A stretch of 45,803 nucleotides of DNA from assembly GCA_964537205.1 (NCBI GenBank), contig CAZHZH010000008.1, positions 1 to 45,803 on the forward strand, read 5' to 3'. The first letter of the stretch is position 1, and every line of letters begins with the position of its first letter. Position numbers and translations under genes: made by a program. Source of the DNA: Colivivens sp964537205. Lineage in GTDB: Bacteria > Bacteroidota > Bacteroidia > Bacteroidales > Bacteroidaceae. Of this stretch, positions 42,831 to 45,803 are shown one piece after another. The notes beneath the pieces were generated by a model. The model worked only from the letters and a program-made list of their open reading frames with translations, ran no database searches and was not told the DNA's origin.

Positions 42831-45218
42831 TTATATATATTGGTCGGGATGGAATCCCTTCCACTGACTTGTGTCGTGCGTGTCCTCAATTTGGAACGCG
42901 CTGTATTTCCACAATCCGTGAATGGTTCTGTCTTCGATAATCACTCCGCCTTCAAGACGCTTGCCTTTCTCATTCTCTTCCTTCATGTATTTCAGCAGGG
43001 CGTTGTGTTTCGCAACACCATTCGGATCGCTATCCTCGCTCTTGGTGTCAAAGAGGAATACTTGTCCGTTCTTCATTCGGATAATGTAATCGACGTAGAA
43101 CAGTGCCTTCTCGCCGCGTGTGTTGGTATAGGGGATTGAATAGTTGGTCATCCCGTCGTCTCCGTTCTTATACCACCAGTCGATAAACTGCGTATTCTCT
43201 TCGAGGAATGCCGTAAAGTCTTGCTCAGGAGTTGATGGTCGCCTCAAGCCGATGAACGGCATCATCGCATGGTTCTTTACGTATGGTTTGACACTGTTTG
43301 TGCTGCCGTTGTAGAACCTTACTTCTGGCACTTCCCATATCGTTTCCTTTAAGGCGCGCTCACGGGCTTGTTTCAATCTGCCTTGACGTTTTTCTGCATA
43401 TTTGCTTAGTGCGCGTTGTATGATGGTTGTGAATTTCCTTACGTTATGGTGCTGGTTGTCGTCAGACAATATAGTCTTCGGTACTTCCACTTCGACAATA
43501 TTAAACAGGTCGCTCATAAGCTCGTTCAGACAGGCGGCAAGTCTTGCCGCGCTGTTCTTAGGTTCGAACCGTGCGTGAATCACCATTCTGCGGCAGAAAT
43601 TGTTGTATGCCCTGTTCAGTTCGTCCATACTGCGTGCGAACGTCATGGAGTCTCCGATATCAATCACCGCCTCGTCATTCTGAATGAACAAGTCCTTTGG
43701 TATCTTCACATTCACCGACGGGACGTTGAGATTGAGGTTTCGCTCCTCAGCCCTTTTGCGATTAAACTCTACTGTGGTGCCGAGCAGTGCTATCGGATCT
43801 TCATAGCGTTTGCGCTCTTCTTCGGTCCAACCTGCCATTTGCGACAAGGTGAAAAGCGTGCCTTCATGTTTCACTCCGAGATACTCGGCGAACTCGCCGA
43901 GCAGGACTTTCTTGAAATCTACGCCAAGGCGGTTTTGATCCTCCGAGCGGCGTTCCTGATGATAGCTGGGCAGTGTGATATTGTTCAGACCGTCACGGCG
44001 GTCGGCTCTCAGAGTGTCCTTGCTGATATAGCCGCTGTCCTCACTCGCTATCATGATTTGGTCGCGGCTGATGTCGGTATAGACATGGCCAACGTTGAGA
44101 ATGTCGGAAGGATAAAAGTGCTGCTCCGGCATGCGAAGTATGCGCCCGAGAGTCTGTACGGTGAAGACCTCCGACTGAAGATTGCGGAAGATAAGCAACA
44201 CGGCAGCTCGTGGGCAATCCCACCCCAACGCTATTGCCTGTTTGAACAGCAGTACCTGTGTAAGGTCGTCATTATTTGATATATCGTCGCCTATTGTATT
44301 CTCGCCGCTGAGCCATATACCCAGTTTCCCGTTCTCAACGGTAATGTCATACTGCACCTTGAGCATCTGCACCAAGCTCTCCTTCAGGGTCTTTTCCTCC
44401 GAGCTCATGTCGGCAGAATTGTCATTAGGCAACTGTATCAACAACAGTGGATTGACCTTCACGCCAAGGCGTTTGTATTCTTTGGCAATTTTGTTGCGCA
44501 TGTCGATGGCCTTGTGAAGCAGGTGCATGTTGAGGTTCGGGTCGTCATTGACAACATCAATGTCCTCGTTGAGGTATATGCCTTTCTTTATCATTTGCTC
44601 CTCTATCACCTCACGGCGTGGTATCTCAACGACATGGAAGGTCGCTGTTTTCGGTGTCGCCGAAATTCTCAGTTCCACCTTTGGATGAATCTTATTGACC
44701 ACGGCAAGGCTCTTGTCTGCATTCTTGCTCCAGTTGCGGTGTTCCTCGTCTACAATGAGATAGATGGGATGGCCTTGCTCCAACCGAGTACGTTCTATTA
44801 TCTGAAAGAAGGAGTCGGCACTCTCGCGCTCTTTCACCATAAGGTTGGAGTCCCTGTTCACGCTCTCCCAGTTGACAAACAGTATCTCGCCGGGATTGAT
44901 AACGCCTCGGCTCTGGTCAATGTCATCATAGAGTATTGGTGTAAGTCGTCGGTTCTCTGCGAATATCTTCTTCAGTTTCTCAAAGCTCTGCAAGTGGAGC
45001 TTTTGTGGGGCTATCCATACGTATGCCACTTGCGGCAGGTCTCTTGCCGACAGCTCTTCATAGAGGTCGGAAAGGACGCGTGTCGCCATAATTGTCTTGC
45101 CCGAGCCTGTGGGTGCTTTGAACACGAGGTTCTGGTAGTCTTCGTCGTTCTGTAGCAAGTCAACCGACATCTCAACAAGCCGCTTGACCGCTTTCTCTTG
45201 GTATCTCAGTTCTTTCAT
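42831..45218 (-). CDS. res: Type III-like restriction subunit Res (helicase-nuclease)
   Basis: Superfamily 2 helicase fused to a nuclease, expected to translocate on DNA and cut unmodified sites with Mod. The 795-residue protein has Walker A APTGSGKT (35-42), a DEEH box (157-160), motif III SATPK (186-190), GWDCPR (332-337) and motif VI QTLGRILR (355-362). The C terminus carries a probable PD-(D/E)xK nuclease: VDYIIRM with D710, then FLFDTKS with D724 and K726. Somewhat shorter than classical EcoP15I-type Res (about 970 residues), which may indicate a distinct subfamily. Its start overlaps the Mod stop by four bases. Confidence 0.88.
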   Translation of the reverse strand: MKELRYQEKAVKRLVEMSVDLLQNDEDYQNLVFKAPTGSGKTIMATRVLSDLYEELSARDLPQVAYVWIAPQKLHLQSFEKLKKIFAENRRLTPILYDDIDQSRGVINPGEILFVNWESVNRDSNLMVKERESADSFFQIIERTRLEQGHPIYLIVDEEHRNWSKNADKSLAVVNKIHPKVELRISATPKTATFHVVEIPRREVIEEQMIKKGIYLNEDIDVVNDDPNLNMHLLHKAIDMRNKIAKEYKRLGVKVNPLLLIQLPNDNSADMSSEEKTLKESLVQMLKVQYDITVENGKLGIWLSGENTIGDDISNNDDLTQVLLFKQAIALGWDCPRAAVLLIFRNLQSEVFTVQTLGRILRMPEQHFYPSDILNVGHVYTDISRDQIMIASEDSGYISKDTLRADRRDGLNNITLPSYHQERRSEDQNRLGVDFKKVLLGEFAEYLGVKHEGTLFTLSQMAGWTEEERKRYEDPIALLGTTVEFNRKRAEERNLNLNVPSVNVKIPKDLFIQNDEAVIDIGDSMTFARSMDELNRAYNNFCRRMVIHARFEPKNSAARLAACLNELMSDLFNIVEVEVPKTILSDDNQHHNVRKFTTIIQRALSKYAEKRQGRLKQARERALKETIWEVPEVRFYNGSTNSVKPYVKNHAMMPFIGLRRPSTPEQDFTAFLEENTQFIDWWYKNGDDGMTNYSIPYTNTRGEKALFYVDYIIRMKNGQVFLFDTKSEDSDPNGVAKHNALLKYMKEENEKGKRLEGGVIIEDRTIHGLWKYSAFQIEDTHDTSQWKGFHPDQYI

Positions 45219-45803
45219 TGTTCATCCTCCTTTGCTGTGTCTTCAGTCACCTTAAGTTCTTCAATGTCCGCTGGCGGAATAACCTCACGGTAGGCATCAT
45301 ATATTGCCGCCGGCAAAGCGCAGAGCTCTACTTTCTCTTCCACGTCCTCAAACTCATCGGTATATGGGTTGCGGTTTGGCGAGAACACATAAATCTTTAT
45401 TGGCTTCGGCATTTCCATGTCATAGATGATGTCGACCAAATCGGGAATGACGGTCTCGTCATAGATGATAAGCATCTCACCGCCTTTATTGTCAGTGAAA
45501 TGTCGGACGGCAAAACGTGGAAGCTTGTCAAGTTTGCCGAAGGAATCTACTTCTTTGTACATGTCCTCTTTGATGCAGAGCATGTCAGTGGCGGCATCAA
45601 CCAATGCACGCATGTTCTTCACGGTATGTTTTCGATCGACAAAGTCGGTCTTGTAGTAGCGTAGGTTGTTACCGTGCAAGCCTTCGACATGTTCGCCATT
45701 CGGAGTGGTGTAACCCTCAATAACCCTCTTATTGCGCTCATAGGTCACATTCTCACAAATGCCATTCTCATTGTTGGTGACAAGAATACATTGGCGATGT
45801 CCA
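45215..45803 (-). CDS. mod: Type III-like DNA methyltransferase Mod, C-terminal part (cut by window)
   Basis: Only the last 195 residues are inside the window; the frame is open through the right edge. CILVTNNENGICENVTYER and LRYYKTDFV are typical of the C-terminal part of type III Mod (COG2189-like adenine methyltransferases), following the catalytic domain. The remainder has LCIKEDMY, GEMLIIYDETV-like and IKIYVFSPNRN segments seen in the same family. The catalytic DPPY, the AdoMet motif and the target-recognition domain should lie to the right, so the modified base and site cannot be stated. It overlaps Res by four bases (ATGA), so the two subunits are probably translated together. A GTG at 45748 is not the real start. 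Confidence 0.85.
   Translation of the reverse strand, partial: GHRQCILVTNNENGICENVTYERNKRVIEGYTTPNGEHVEGLHGNNLRYYKTDFVDRKHTVKNMRALVDAATDMLCIKEDMYKEVDSFGKLDKLPRFAVRHFTDNKGGEMLIIYDETVIPDLVDIIYDMEMPKPIKIYVFSPNRNPYTDEFEDVEEKVELCALPAAIYDAYREVIPPADIEELKVTEDTAKEDEQ

Noticed and set aside
43416..44279. 287-codon open frame antisense to res
   Set aside because: It covers conserved Res coding sequence and has no motif.
38973..45803. Complete Dnd, BREX or DISARM system
   Set aside because: No dndA/B/C sulfur genes, no PglZ or BrxC-type proteins, and no DUF1998 or PLD-type Drm proteins are visible; only DndD/DndE-like parts match.

Overview
The window looks like chromosomal DNA of a member of the Bacteroidota, most likely order Bacteroidales. 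The evidence is the Bacteroidota promoter word TAnnTTTG upstream of several genes, few clear Shine-Dalgarno sequences, a PurF-like protein beginning MGGFFGT, a lipoprotein-rich envelope gene set, and an arabinose operon of the Bacteroides type. No rRNA, tRNA, insertion sequence, phage gene or CRISPR array was seen.

Layout. 0.1-9.8 kb, minus strand: an L-arabinose operon read galM-type lipoprotein epimerase > sodium/solute symporter > araD > araA > araB > transketolase, with a promoter near 9.72 kb. 9.9-12.2 kb: a cytosolic aldose 1-epimerase followed by galactokinase. 12.3-21.7 kb, minus strand: folC, dnaJ and grpE, lysA and lysC, an ftsE-like ATPase with a repetitive C-terminal tail, and the tightly overlapping histidine genes hisH-hisA-hisF-hisIE. 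22.0-30.6 kb, minus strand: prs, a ThiE/TenI-like protein coupled to an unusual PurF-like protein, clpC, an S37-type peptidase and proS. 30.8-38.8 kb, mostly plus strand: an OmpA-type lipoprotein, mtgA, a convergent beta-helix lipoprotein, then ftsK, a LolA-like protein, trxB and an NlpC/P60 lipoprotein.

39.0-45.8 kb, minus strand: five tightly packed genes that read as a defence operon. Transcribed order is the 3' end of a type III-like DNA methyltransferase (Mod, cut by the window edge), a type III-like Res helicase/nuclease, a small acidic protein of 72-74 residues, a DndD-like SMC-family ATPase, and a HerA-like hexameric ATPase with an N-terminal DndE-like region. The Dnd sulfur-transfer genes (dndA, dndB, dndC) are not in the window. 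The simplest reading is a hybrid: a methyltransferase and a helicase-nuclease take the modification and restriction roles, joined to the DndD/DndE-HerA motor pair that normally accompanies phosphorothioation. This is the most novel item here.

The arabinose genes form a full route: the epimerase equilibrates sugar anomers outside the cytoplasm, the symporter imports, AraA, AraB and AraD make xylulose 5-phosphate, and transketolase feeds it to the pentose phosphate pathway. All family assignments come from reading motifs and remembered family features; no database search was run.
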